The position numbers and the translations under genes are program-made. This document shows, in pieces, positions 10,985 through 22,910 of a DNA stretch of 64,000 bases. The notes beneath the pieces were generated by a model that worked only from the letters and a program-made list of their open reading frames with translations, did not search any database and was not told the origin of the DNA. Each line of letters begins with the position of its first letter. The first letter of the stretch is position 1. Origin of the DNA: Panulirus ornatus (Eukaryota; Arthropoda; Malacostraca; Decapoda; Palinuridae); the NCBI RefSeq assembly GCF_036320965.1, contig NC_092232.1:52016982-52080981 (forward strand), written 5' to 3'.

Positions 10985-11003
10985 ACACACACACACACAC
11001 ACA
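10921..11003 (+). repeat. (CA)n microsatellite
   Basis: About 83 bp of CA with one interruption at 10980. Confidence 0.97.
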
Positions 11004-11454
11004 GCCCTGCCAGTGGCAGAGATGAGAGAACCGTCAGTATAGCCATTGTCTTACGTCGTTATCAGTCGGGCGTTCCTGTGTGTGTTTGTGTGTGTTCAGG
11101 ATCGCTGGTTTTGGCAACGTGTCGAGGGTGAGGATTATGTGTGATTAGCGTCTCTGGCTGATAATTAGTAGGGACGGTGATGTCAAAGGGAGATATCCGC
11201 CAGGGCGGAGGGGGTAATGCTAACGCCTCCCAGTTTTGCACGGCTGATATAATCTAAACATTGTCCGGCGGGAGGCTGTTATTTACATCCATTTGGGTAC
11301 GCTTACACCACGACGTGTGTGCTGGAACAGGTCTCCGGGAGACAGCTTTATCTGGATGATCCGACGGAGGCTTCAATTCTGTCGTGAGACTGATTGCATG
11401 TACCTCCCTCTACCTTCCATGCTAGATACACCTTCTTCTTTCCACATACCAAGT

Positions 11455-11525
11455 ATTCTCTTGACTTCATTCATACCAAGTATTCTACTGACTTCATTCA
11501 TACCAAGTATTCTACCGACTTCATT
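11455..11525 (+). repeat. 27-bp tandem repeat, ~2.7 copies
   Basis: Three adjacent copies of TTCATACCAAGTATTCT followed by CTTGACTTCA or CTACTGACTTCA. Confidence 0.85.
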
Positions 11526-11599
11526 TTGTAATTCCTATCGAGTCTCTCGGTGCGTTTTAACTTTACAAACGCAGGGTCGAAGCTAATGCTTGGTAATTT

Positions 11600-12320
11600 A
11601 TGTGAGGCCTTATGTAGGCTTAGGTTTATAATCTCAAAGCACCTCAGTTTAGCATCATGAATAGACTTGTCCCTTGCCACGACTGAGAGCCCTGAGTCTA
11701 TATATGTGCACTGTCGGTGTACCTCTTGTACCATGGCACATGCTGACTCAGATACCAAGATATCAGATAACATAGTCAATATCTTCACTCTTACGATAAC
11801 CAATTCGTACAACGACCACTATTTTTCTCTGCAGAAAATGATAAAGCCAAGACGATCACAGACTGTGTGTGTGTGTACGCAGTTAAGAACGGTTTGCACT
11901 TCACCATAAATTTTGGTGTGTCCAGTAACACCATCAGCAACACTATGATTGTGACATTCCTGAGACCTTCAGAAATTGCTTTTAGTGAAGCACTGACTTG
12001 TTCGTTAAACAATGAGAGACCTAATACACCACCTTGAGGAAAGCAGGAATTGCTTTTAGTGAGGTATTGAGCTCGTTAAACAATGAGGGACCTAATACAC
12101 CACCTTGAGGAGAGCAGGAATTGCTTTTAGTGAGGTATTGACAAGTTCGCTAAACAATGAGGGACCTAATACACCACCTTGAGGAGTACCAAGCTGTATG
12201 CTTGTGATATCAATTTTGTAGCCTTGGGATACCATTAAAGACTTCCTGTTGGTGTGATAACCAAGTATCCAAATGCAGATGTCGATAACTTTAAGTCCAT
12301 TTTAGCCAGCTGTTACACAA
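11600..12320 (-). mobile_element. Decayed non-LTR reverse transcriptase with triplicated motif B
   Basis: Reading the minus strand from about 12300 downward gives WILGYHTNRKSLMVS, then IQLGTPQGGVLGPSLFSELV. The latter contains the RT motif B signature (LGTPQGGVLGP). Beyond the tandem copies the sequence continues as SVADGVTGHTKIYGEV, which sits where the catalytic xADD and following VTGRTK-type segment of such enzymes should be; the aspartates are eroded. The TPQGGVLGP form suggests a different LINE clade from the PQGSVLGP-type fragments elsewhere here, possibly I/LOA-like. Multiple stops show it is dead. Confidence 0.7.
11971..12186 (-). repeat. 71-74 bp tandem triplication of RT motif B
   Basis: Three copies start at about 11971, 12045 and 12116 (plus-strand coordinates). 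Each encodes, on the minus strand, the PQGGVLGPSLF...LVNTSLKAIP segment. Copy spacing of 74 and 71 bp is not a multiple of three, so only the first copy in element sense is in frame. Confidence 0.85.
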
Positions 12321-12486
12321 TAACTTACCTATCAGCAATACTAAAGAGTGTTAAACATTTTATTCACTGATTTGTATTTGTTTAGATTTGTGTGTGTGTG
12401 TGTTAGTTGGATGAGGCTTCTTTAGGTCGTATATTCCCTTGCCAATGAAATGTTTAAGGAAATTTTACAGAGCAAATGATTAAATT

Positions 12487-12489
<3 letters not shown>

Positions 12490-12555
<66 letters not shown>
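12490..12555 (+). repeat. (CT)n microsatellite
   Basis: 66 bp of perfect CT repeat. Confidence 0.97.
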
Positions 12556-12556
<1 letters not shown>

Positions 12557-14210
12557 ACCATCACTGTTTATTGGTATATCATATTCTGTTGTCTCTGACT
12601 AGTGTAAGGCTCCTTAGAACCGATTGGTGGGATGGTTGGTCGGTCGGTTGTGCTCAATTTTCCAGGGTCATAAGGGCCATCAACGCCACTCTAACCATCG
12701 AAAGATCTTTAACACCTTCTGCAGGTGTTCAGGATAAATTCGAAGACCACGTACACGCTCACTATGCATGTAGCCTATATAATGTCATTTCGCTTTGCAT
12801 GACCAGTGTATGGTGTTGCTACTTGGCAACCATCTTGCATAAAGTTATGTTCCAACAAAATACTCCTGAGACTTTATCTTGATTTCCACTTTGGCTTTGA
12901 ACCACCGGTCATACTTTGTTGACTGGGTTGGACAGATGGCTTCTGTGTCTGTGAGGGTAAGTCCTCCACTCCAAGGCCATCATGGGCTTGCATCGGGAGG
13001 GAACAGTCGATCTCTTTTGGGGACGGGACTGCCGAGGGAAGGTGGTAAAGCATCTGCTGGGGCAGGTTGATCGCCGTCGCTTCCAATTCAATGGCTGGAA
13101 AGGAGGAGGTAACGCGGGAGAGTCGTCTCGGAGCGCCCTAACTCCTCACTACTTACGGATGATACACGCATCATCCCGGCCACCCCCCGATTTTGGAACA
13201 AGTCTGTCGCACCGAACTTGTTTTGTGTGAGCGTCACCTCCACGAGGACTCAGCACCAAGGCGACTTTGCATTGCAAATGCAGGCAGCATGACTCCATCT
13301 CTGACGGTCGAAACACTTACGGCTCGGGAGGATGGTACATGTTCACTCCCAGGTGGTGGTAAGCAACCAGGACCCCCGGGAGACCTGATTGGGTCCTCTC
13401 TGTCCTTTTGTAGACCCGAGTTTCTCGCTGTGCCGCCTCAGGATCTCAGGGATCGACGGGATCACCACACGGCCCCAAGATGATGACGGCGATTTCGTTG
13501 GGTGAGCAGAGCCCTCTTGACGGGAACTGTTGTACTGTTATGTCTGCTATTCTTTCCGGCCATGTTTCGGTAGAGGATGGATCGTCGTGGCAGATGCGAA
13601 CCAAAACTCAGCGAACGGATGTTTCTGCCGTGCGCGATGTGGTCCGTAGAACTTGCTTGCGGCTTCAGCGTGTGTGGGAAAAGTCTAGCGTATCTTGTTG
13701 ATGGCGACCTTAGCTCCAAAGTAAAGGGCGTCCGCTGTCCACACCCGCTTTTCCTTCCTGCCGTTTTAACCCTCCACCACTTGGGAAAAATCTCTGACTC
13801 GCGGTTATTATCTTCTTCAGCTGGGTCAGCGTTGCTGGGTCCCCATCAGGGGTGAGAGCCACGAAAAACCGTCGCTGGATAATAATTATTCCCGTCTTCA
13901 GCCACGACCGTGCAGGGTAAGCTGTGAGGTCTTGTGCAAACGCAGGGGGAGGCTGGATGCACGGGTGGCACAGACGCCTCTGTGTCCCCTAGTCGGAAAG
14001 GCTCACAGTAAACTAAACATCGGCAGCAAGGTATCAGAGATGAAGAACGTGATTAATTATCTATTTTTTTTCTTACTGGCGAAGGAATACGCCTGAGGCA
14101 CATGTGTGAAGCACACGTGGCAAGTCGCGAGAAACGATGATCCTGAACATTCCAAGCCTCGGCTTCGATCTGCACCTAAGGAGACACACGCCGGAGTATC
14201 GCATGACCGA
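12556..14210. other. Low-copy sequence, no gene recognised
   Basis: 1.65 kb with several overlapping short open frames on both strands but none resembling a known family. No repeats are visible. Undetected exons cannot be excluded. Confidence 0.5.

Positions 14211-14212
<2 letters not shown>

Positions 14213-14254
<42 letters not shown>
14213..14254 (+). repeat. (GT)n microsatellite
   Basis: About 42 bp of GT repeat. Confidence 0.95.
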
Positions 14255-14257
<3 letters not shown>

Positions 14258-14446
14258 TCTATACCTTCATCTATCACACTCTGTACCATACCAACACCAC
14301 TGACTCCACCCACCCCCCAGAGCCAGACATGGGGTCCCAGAGCCATACATGGATCCTCCTGTTATCCCTATATGTTACTGTCCAGACCCCATTGTACCCC
14401 CTGTGCTTGCCTCCACTTATCTCCACCTATGTAGCCTTCACCTAAA

Positions 14447-14563
<117 letters not shown>

Positions 14564-14791
14564 CTTGAACTTGTCAAATCACGTAAATGTTTCCACAGTA
14601 ACCGTGAACATGACACTGTCTTCTGCAAATTGTGCACCTGTGTTTGATGCACTCCACACCATCTCTCGGACCTCTGTACACACTATACCAAGTGTGATGT
14701 GTTTTTTCACGACACATTATCCCGTTTGCACTTGTACCCAAACGAACCCTGATCCTCTGTATACGCATATCCTGTTACCTTGCTATAACTG

Positions 14792-15125
14792 ATGTTCCTC
14801 CCTCTCTGGCAGGGCGAGGACCTCCCCCTCTGTTCCTCCCTCCCTCCCTGACAGGGCGAGGACCTCACCCTCTGTTCCTCCCTCCCTCCCTATCAGGGCG
14901 AGGACCTCGCCCTCTGTTCCTCCCTCCCTCCCTGGCAGGGCGAGGACCTCACCCTCTGTTCTTCCCTCCCTCCCTGACAGGGCGAGGACCTCACCCTCTG
15001 TTCTTCCCTCCCTCCCTGGCAGGGCGAGGACCTCACCCTCTGTTCCTCCCTCCCTCCCTGGCAGGGCGAGGACCTCACCCTCTGTTCCTCCTTCCCTCCC
15101 TGACAGGTCGAGGACCTCACCCTCA
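14792..15125 (-). repeat. 42-bp minisatellite, 8 copies
   Basis: The unit contains GACAGGGCGAGGACCTCACC and TCTGTTCCTCCCTCCCTCCC. At 42 bp it keeps the frame, giving a spurious minus-strand 14-residue repeat (GREGGTEGEVLALP). Copies are over 90% alike by eye. Confidence 0.93.
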
Positions 15126-17105
15126 GTGTCCCCTTGCGCCCGCTCGTCCCTCCCCCTATATCTCACTCCCTTATATCGATGAACTGTACCCACTGAATGC
15201 TTTGTTGCGTTACCCACAACAGCATACCCTTCACCGACGGTGTCATTAAAATGATTTGTCCCCGCATCATTAGACAGATAAAGACGTTGAAATTAAAAGG
15301 AAATAATTGGCCGTTAATTCTCAGTCGAGTGTGGGATGAGGGAGATAGTATAAACCACTCTGGACGGCTTGCAAGTGATCACATTTATCAGGAGGAGGAG
15401 CCTCAGGCACCAAGTGGAGCGCCTCGGCAGCCACGAAGGAAAGAAGAAGAAAAAAAAAAATAAAACAGAATATTGAAGCCACATTTGCCAGGCAGATTCA
15501 GGCCGCCATTCACTTGAAGCTGTAGTGGTGTTGGTCCTGGAAGGGGCTATGGTTATCTCGAATGTTGCATGGCCAACACAGTGGTTAAGTTCAGGTACAC
15601 TAGCGTGTGTGTGTGCGTGTGTGCGTGTGTGTGCTCACACATATGGATACTGGGGGTAATGTCATGTAGACAATACACAGTAATTTCTTAGTGACGAATA
15701 TATCGAAAACGACTATGAAACGCTCAGCAAACTAATAGTACATGAAGAGCGTAGACGGTAAAGTGTGACCCGTGTTGGTCTGGGGAGTGTTGCTTCTGGT
15801 GATTGTATGGACTGGTGGGACGGAGTTCCAGTATGGAACGCGGTTGTTTAGTGTTTGACAGGTTAGTTTATAATCAGTAATAACTCAAAAATGCATAGAG
15901 TAATACGAAGGCGCATACGATACAACAAACACAACGTCACATTTCATAGCCAGAAATGTAAGCTATAAAACGAAAGACACAAAATTTACTCAACATTCTC
16001 GTCTGATCAGATGTGAAATCCATAGCTCACTTCTGGTGACAAAACGTGATCAAAGACGATAATAAAAAAAAAAAAAGAAATGTAGATCTGTTACAAAGAC
16101 CAACAGTAAAATTCCTCCACTCTAACAAAACCTGCACAACCATAAACAGAAACAGGATAGCAAGGTCTTCGACGAGCAGTCAACAGTGCTAACCATTACA
16201 CTCAGGTCAGCTATTGAAGCATCGAGACACACCCGTATGATGTGTCCTTGACCAGCCTTACCGCCGCGGCCACCACCCACTCCACAACGTTAACGAACAC
16301 GTCTCCCACAACGTCTCCCGAAGCAGTAGTCCAGTCACCAACGCTCTTCCGTCCCCTACACAGCAGACTTTCCCCCCTCCTCTTTCCTTTCGAAAATCAC
16401 GAGTAGAAAACACGAGCATAGACGTCTTTGACCCAGCCTCGGATTCAGTCAGCGAGACCGCCCCCTAGTTCCTGCATCTTTTGTCCACTCTGTATCCTCT
16501 GTTTTTTTGCGCCACCGCCCACAGGATGGGGTCCAGAAGCGCACATCAAACTCGCCGCCGCTCTTGCGACAGAAAAAAAAAAAATCAAATCAACGCCGCT
16601 CGTCTCCACCAGCGCGTTCCCCTGAACACAGCCACTTCGTACGTTCAGAGGCGGTGAAAAATGAAGGCAAACATGCGCAGACTCACCACTGGGAGCTCCA
16701 GGAAAAATAAACACCTAGCGACATAGCCACAGTGGGGAACAGGACAGCGCACCAGAAGAGCTGTAGAGTCCCGAGCCACGCACTGACATTACGAGGCTCG
16801 AAAGCAGAACATGTTGAAAGAATCGCGTAGGTTAAAGTAGCTCTGTGTGGAGTCGGCACCTTCCAGGGAGGTAGAAATTACTTGTGGTGAATGCTAGGGC
16901 CCTCTACGTCTGACCTGCTCCCCGGCAAGAACACGCCTCGCCTGCAAATCATGCATACCGATGATGCACAAAAGTACAACATAAGGTCTTACGATTCGAC
17001 AAAAAATGAAAGACACCCCCACATGGAAGACGCTGAAGAACAACATATGAAGTTCGTGATAAACCCATCCGGTACATAATTTGATAAGCCAACCCAAACT
17101 TGTCT
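15126..17105. other. Low-copy sequence, no gene recognised
   Basis: About 2 kb with no clear exon or mobile element. It includes a short interrupted (TG)n near 15605-15635 and A-runs near 15450, 16063 and 16573. Confidence 0.5.
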
Positions 17106-17109
17106 ATTT

Positions 17110-17490
17110 CATCAGTCCTGACTCATCCCAGCAACACCCTAGCAACCCTTCGTACATCCCAACAGTGCCCGATACACCATAGTAGCCCATAAAACATCCC
17201 AGGAGCTCCTGACATCCCAGGTACCCCAGACACATCCCAGGTACCCGTGGCACACCCCAGCAGCCTCTGACACACCCCAGCTTTCCCCTGACACACCCCT
17301 ATCAGCCTCTGGCACACCCCAGTAGCCTTAGAAACATCCCAGCAGCACTAGACGCGCCCCAGAAGCTCAGGGCACACCAAGAGGCCTATAAGAAACCCCA
17401 GCAGCCCCTGACACACCCCAGCTTTCCCCCGACACACCCCTGTCGGCCTCTGCACACCCCAGTAGCCTTCGAAACATATCCCAGCTGCCC
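17110..17490 (+). repeat. Degenerate ~20-bp minisatellite
   Basis: About 18 loose copies of ACACACCCCAGCAGCCYCTG with many substitutions and length changes. It appears older than the neighbouring arrays. Confidence 0.8.
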
Positions 17491-17969
17491 CTGACATCCC
17501 ACACACCTTAACTCATGTATACATCGAGTAACCTACGTAGGCCAGGTATCTGGACACCTCAAAGCTCTGCTATGCAAGCGAGACAAAAGCTTCTTGTTTC
17601 CACACACAGGTGAATACTCCACTCTGCTTCAAAGGCGTTCGTCAACTCTGGCATCAGCAACGTGCAAGACAGGACAAACTGTCAACAAGTTTGGTCTGCG
17701 ATACAGAGAAGAATACATTTATACACGATGGACGTGGAGTTGTTTTGATGAGACGAGCGAATGAGTCGGAAACACAAAGGGGGGAAAACACGAAGGGAAA
17801 TGCCGAGGCGTCTTCATCATATGGTTAATTGTGTCCCTCACACAAAGACCAGTCCACACAAAGGTGTTCACACCAGCTGGGCTTTGATCCTTGGTCCGCT
17901 GTTCTCTCCCCCCCCGAGATGCACCTCACTAACAGTATGTTATTATCTCCCCTCGTCCCACGAATGATC

Positions 17970-17985
17970 TGGGCTTCTCCCCTCA

Positions 17986-18048
<63 letters not shown>

Positions 18049-18535
18049 CTGGGGTTCTCCCCTCATTAGATATGACCTGGTGTTCTCCCCTCACATCAAA
18101 TATGGCCTGGGGTTCTCCCCTTAATGTATATATGGCCTGGGGTTCTCCCCTCACCTCATACATAGTCTGGGGTTCTCCCCTCACCATATATATGGCCTGG
18201 GTTCTCCCCTCACCATATATATGGCCTGGGGGTTCTCCCCTCACCATATATATGGCCTGGGGTTCTCCCCTCACCATATATATGGCCTGGGGTTCTCCCC
18301 TCACCATATATATGGCCTGGGGTTCTCCCCTCACCATATATATGGCCTGGGGTTCTCCCCTCACCATATATATGGCCTAGGGTTCTCCCCTCACCATATA
18401 TATGGCCTGGGGTTCTCCCCTCACCATATATATGGCCTGGGGTTCTCCCCTCACCATATATATGGCCTGGGGTTCTACCCTTACCTTATACATGGTATGG
18501 GATTTCTCCCCTTAATGTACATATGGTCATTAGGG
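17970..18535 (+). repeat. 30-bp minisatellite with internal (TA)n expansion
   Basis: About 17 copies of ATATATGGCCTGGGGTTCTC plus CCCTCACCAT, period exactly 30 in the regular part 18190-18480. One unit (17971-18060) has its ATATATAT core expanded to about 58 bp of TA (17988-18045). The 30-bp period is a multiple of three, so it gives open frames on both strands that are not genes. Confidence 0.95.
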
Positions 18536-18835
18536 TCAGGTTTCCCAGCTACGGATCAGGAGATTTACCTACGGAAGACCCACTCACGGACCAGGAGACC
18601 CACTCACGGACCAGGAGTCGCATCTACGTACCATGAAGTCCCACCCACGGACCAGGAGTCCCTGTCAGCTGCTGTGATACGAGTGAGTCAGCGCCATGGA
18701 TCAGCCAGCCTCGTAAGTGTCAGCCAGGATTCCGTCTGACACTTGGGCCTGACACGGCGCTTCCTGAGTGGCTGACACGGTCGTCACCCCCTCGCTCCGT
18801 GAGCCCCGCTGACAGGCCCGGCATGGGAGGGTGAC
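18536..18835. other. Short repeats then unique sequence
   Basis: Near 18575-18660 a CACGGACCAGGAG motif recurs four times with variation. The following 170 bp up to the array are unique. Confidence 0.6.
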
Positions 18836-21800
18836 GGGCGCTGGGGAGGGTGACGGAGAGGGTGACGGGTGACCGGGAGGGTGACGGAGAGGGTGACGGA
18901 GAGGGTGACGGGTGACCGGGAGGGTGACGGGTGGCCGGGAGGGTGACGGGTGGCCGGGAGGGTGACGGAGAGGGTGACGGGTGACCGGGAGGGTGACGGA
19001 GAGGGTGACGGGTGACCGGGAGGGTGACGGAGAGGGTGACGGGTGACCGGGAGGGTGACGGGTGACCGGGAGGGTGACAGAGAGGGTGACGGGTGACCGG
19101 GAGGGTGACGGGTGACCGGGAGGGTGACGGAGAGGGTGACGGGTGACCGGGAGGGTGACGGAGAGGGTGACGGGTGACCGGGAGGGTGACGGAGAGGGTG
19201 ACGGGTGACCGGGAGGGTGACGGGTGACCGGGAGGGTGACGGGTGACCGGGAGGGTGACGGTGACCGGGAGGGTGACGGGTGACCGGGAGGGTGACGGAG
19301 AGGGTGACGGGTGACCGGGAGGGTGACGGTGACCGGGAGGGTGACGGAGAGGGTGACGGTGACCGGGAGGGTGACGGAGAGGGTGACGGTGACCGGGAGG
19401 GTGACGGAGAGGGTGACGGTGACCGGGAGGGTGACGGAGAGGGTGACGGTGACCGGGAGGGTGACGGAGAGGGTGACGGTGACCGGGAGGGTGACGGAGA
19501 GGGTGACGGTGACCGGGAGGGTGACGGGTGACCGGGAGGGTGACGGAGAGGGTGACGGGTGACCGGAGGGTGACGGTGACCGGGAGGGTGACGGAGAGGG
19601 TGACGGGTGACCGGGAGGGTGACGGAGAGGGTGACGGGTGACCGGGAGGGTGACGGTGACCGGGAGGGTGACGGAGAGGGTGACGGTGACCGGGAGGGTG
19701 ACGGAGAGGGTGACGGGTGACCGGGAGGGTGACGGTGACCGGGAGGGTGACGGGTGACCGGGAGGGTGACGGAGAGGGTGACGGTGACCGGGAGGGTGAC
19801 GGAGAGGGTGACGGGTGACCGGGAGGGTGACGGTGACCGGGAGGGTGACGGGTGACCGGAGGGTGACGGTGACCGGGAGGGTGACGGTGACCGGGAGGGT
19901 GACGGAGAGGGTGACGGTGACCGGGAGGGTGACGGAGAGGGTGACGGTGACCGGGAGGGTGACGGTGACCGGGAGGGTGACGGTGACCGGGAGGGTGACG
20001 GTGACCGGGAGGGTGACGGAGAGGGTGACGGGTGACCGGGAGGGTGACGGTGACCGGGAGGGTGACGGTGACCGGGAGGGTGACGGGTGACCGGAGGGTG
20101 ACGGTGACCGGGAGGGTGACGGTGACCGGGAGGGTGACGGGTGACCGGAGGGTGACGGTGACCGGGAGGGTGACGGGTGACCGGGAGGGTGACGGAGAGG
20201 GTGACGGTGACCGGGAGGGTGACGGAGAGGGTGACGGTGACCGGGAGGGTGACGGAGAGGGTGACGGGTGACCGGGAGGGTGACGGTGACCGGGAGGGTG
20301 ACGGAGAGGGTGACGGGTGACCGGGAGGGTGACGGAGAGGGTGACGGTGACCGGGAGGGTGACGGAGAGGGTGACGGTGACCGGGAGGGTGACGGTGACC
20401 GGGAGGGTGACGGGTGACCGGGAGGGTGACGGTGACCGGGAGGGTGACGGTGACCGGGAGGGTGACGGAGAGGGTGACGGTGACCGGGAGGGTGACGGAG
20501 AGGGTGACGGTGACCGGGAGGGTGACGGGTGACCGGGAGGGTGACGGTGACCGGGAGGGTGACGGTGACCGGGAGGGTGACGGAGAGGGTGACGGTGACC
20601 GGGAGGGTGACGGAGAGGGTGACGGTGACCGGGAGGGTGACGGAGAGGGTGACGGTGACCGGGAGGGTGACGGAGAGGGTGACGGTGACCGGGAGGGTGA
20701 CGGGTGACCGGAGGGTGACGGTGACCGGGAGGGTGACGGAGAGGGTGACGGGTGACCGGGAGGGTGACGGTGACCGGGAGGGTGACGGAGAGGGTGACGG
20801 TGACCGGGAGGGTGACGGAGAGGGTGACGGTGACCGGGAGGGTGACGGAGAGGGTGACGGTGACCGGGAGGGTGACGGTGACCGGGAGGGTGACGGAGAG
20901 GGTGACGGTGACCGGGAGGGTGACGGAGAGGGTGACGGTGACCGGGAGGGTGACGGAGAGGGTGACGGTGACCGGGAGGGTGACGGAGAGGGTGACGGTG
21001 ACCGGGAGGGTGACGGTGACCGGGAGGGTGACGGAGAGGGTGACGGGTGACCGGGAGGGTGACGGTGACCGGGAGGGTGACGGAGAGGGTGACGGTGACC
21101 GGGAGGGTGACGGTGACCGGGAGGGTGACGGAGAGGGTGACGGGTGACCGGGAGGGTGACGGTGACCGGGAGGGTGACGGAGAGGGTGACGGTGACCGGG
21201 AGGGTGACGGAGAGGGTGACGGTGACCGGGAGGGTGACGGTGACCGGGAGGGTGACGGTGACCGGGAGGGTGACGGAGAGGGTGACGGTGACCGGGAGGG
21301 TGACGGTGACCGGGAGGGTGACGGTGACCGGGAGGGTGACGGAGAGGGTGACGGTGACCGGGAGGGTGACGGTGACCGGGAGGGTGACGGAGAGGGTGAC
21401 GGTGACCGGGAGGGTGACGGTGACCGGGAGGGTGACGGAGAGGGTGACGGTGACCGGGAGGGTGACGGGTGACCGGAGGGTGACGGTGACCGGGAGGGTG
21501 ACGGTGACCGGGAGGGTGACGGTGACCGGGAGGGTGACGGGTGACCGGGAGGGTGACGGTGACCGGGAGGGTGACGGAGAGGGTGACGGGTGACCGGAGG
21601 GTGACGGTGACCGGGAGGGTGACGGTGACCGGGAGGGTGACGGTGACCGGGAGGGTGACGGAGAGGGTGACGGGTGACCGGGAGGGTGACGGGTGACCGG
21701 GAGGGTGACGGGTGACCGGGAGGGTGACGGTGACCGGGAGGGTGACGGTGACCGGGAGGGTGACGGAGAGGGTGACGGGTGACCGGGAGGGTGACGGAGA

Positions 21801-22424
21801 GGGTGACGGTGACCGGGAGGGTGACGGTGACCGGGAGGGTGACGGGTGACCGGGAGGGTGACGGAGAGGGTGACGGTGACCGGGAGGGTGACGGAGAGGG
21901 TGACGGTGACCGGGAGGGTGACGGAGAGGGTGACGGTGACCGGGAGGGTGACGGGTGACCGGAGGGTGACGGTGACCGGGAGGGTGACGGAGAGGGTGAC
22001 GGGTGACCGGGAGGGTGACGGAGAGGGTGACGGTGACCGGGAGGGTGACGGAGAGGGTGACGGGTGACCGGGAGGGTGACGGTGACCGGGAGGGTGACGG
22101 TGACCGGGAGGGTGACGGAGAGGGTGACGGGTGACCGGGAGGGTGACGGAGAGGGTGACGGGTGACCGGGAGGGTGACGGAGAGGGTGACGGTGACCGGG
22201 AGGGTGACGGAGAGGGTGACGGTGACCGGGAGGGTGACGGTGACCGGGAGGGTGACGGTGACCGGGAGGGTGACGGTGACCGGGAGGGTGACGGAGAGGG
22301 TGACGGTGACCGGGAGGGTGACGGAGAGGGTGACGGTGACCGGGAGGGTGACGGAGAGGGTGACGGTGACCGGGAGGGTGACGGAGAGGGTGACGGTGAC
22401 CGGGAGGGTGACGGAGAGGGTGAC
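18836..22424 (+). repeat. 3.6-kb GC-rich satellite of 18/30-bp units
   Basis: The array is built from two interchangeable modules: GACCGGGAGGGTGACGGT (18 bp) and the same with an added 12-bp AGAGGGTGACGG insert (30 bp). A one-base-longer form (GACGGGTGACC) and a one-base-shorter form (ACCGGAGGG) occur throughout. The left part (to about 19270) is almost all the longer GGGTGACC form; the right part is mostly the 18/30 form. No module contains a stop on the minus strand, so all three minus frames are open for about 1240 codons, reading SPSPSPSR, VTLPVTVTL or RHPPGHRHP repeats. These are not proteins. The G-rich strand has regular GGG runs. Confidence 0.97.
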
Positions 22425-22798
22425 TGCACGAGGTAAGGTTGCTGAGCAACACATGGCTTATGAAGTTCTGCACATTCGGGCTTGGCTATGGCGGGTCTTC
22501 GACCTGGCTGAAGCGGTTTTAGTACGAAAGGAACAAATCTTTGGGAGACGTCCTTGCCTTCTGGTTTGTTTTTGATCAGCGATGCAGCGGTAGTGGCAGC
22601 TTGTGGTATGTATATACCACACCCTTGGTGGGGGAGGGGAATGGATGATCAAGGAGCCCAGGAGCCACTCTCCTCCACACGTCCCCCAGACCTCCAAGTG
22701 GCCACAACACATGTGTCGTGGGTGATGTGTGTTGGTCCTCATTCCGGCATGGAACTAGACAGGGACGGTTGGTGGATGTGTGTAGTGGTGAACTTAAG
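22425..22798. other. Low-copy sequence
   Basis: About 370 bp of ordinary sequence between two repeats. Nothing is recognised. Confidence 0.5.
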
Positions 22799-22884
<86 letters not shown>

Positions 22885-22910
22885 CACACACACACACACA
22901 CACACACACA
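22799..22910 (+). repeat. (CA)n microsatellite
   Basis: About 112 bp of CA with interruptions near 22826 and 22883. Confidence 0.97.

Noticed and set aside
18701..22473. Three overlapping minus-strand frames of about 1230-1244 codons
   Set aside because: They are translations of the 18/30-bp satellite in each frame. All three frames are open at once and the peptide repeats exchange at one-base indels, which no real protein gene would show.
22518..22545. TTTTAGTACGAAAGGAACAA, similar to a conserved large-subunit rRNA motif
   Set aside because: Only about 15 bp match the TAGTACGAAAGGA motif and neither side continues as rRNA.
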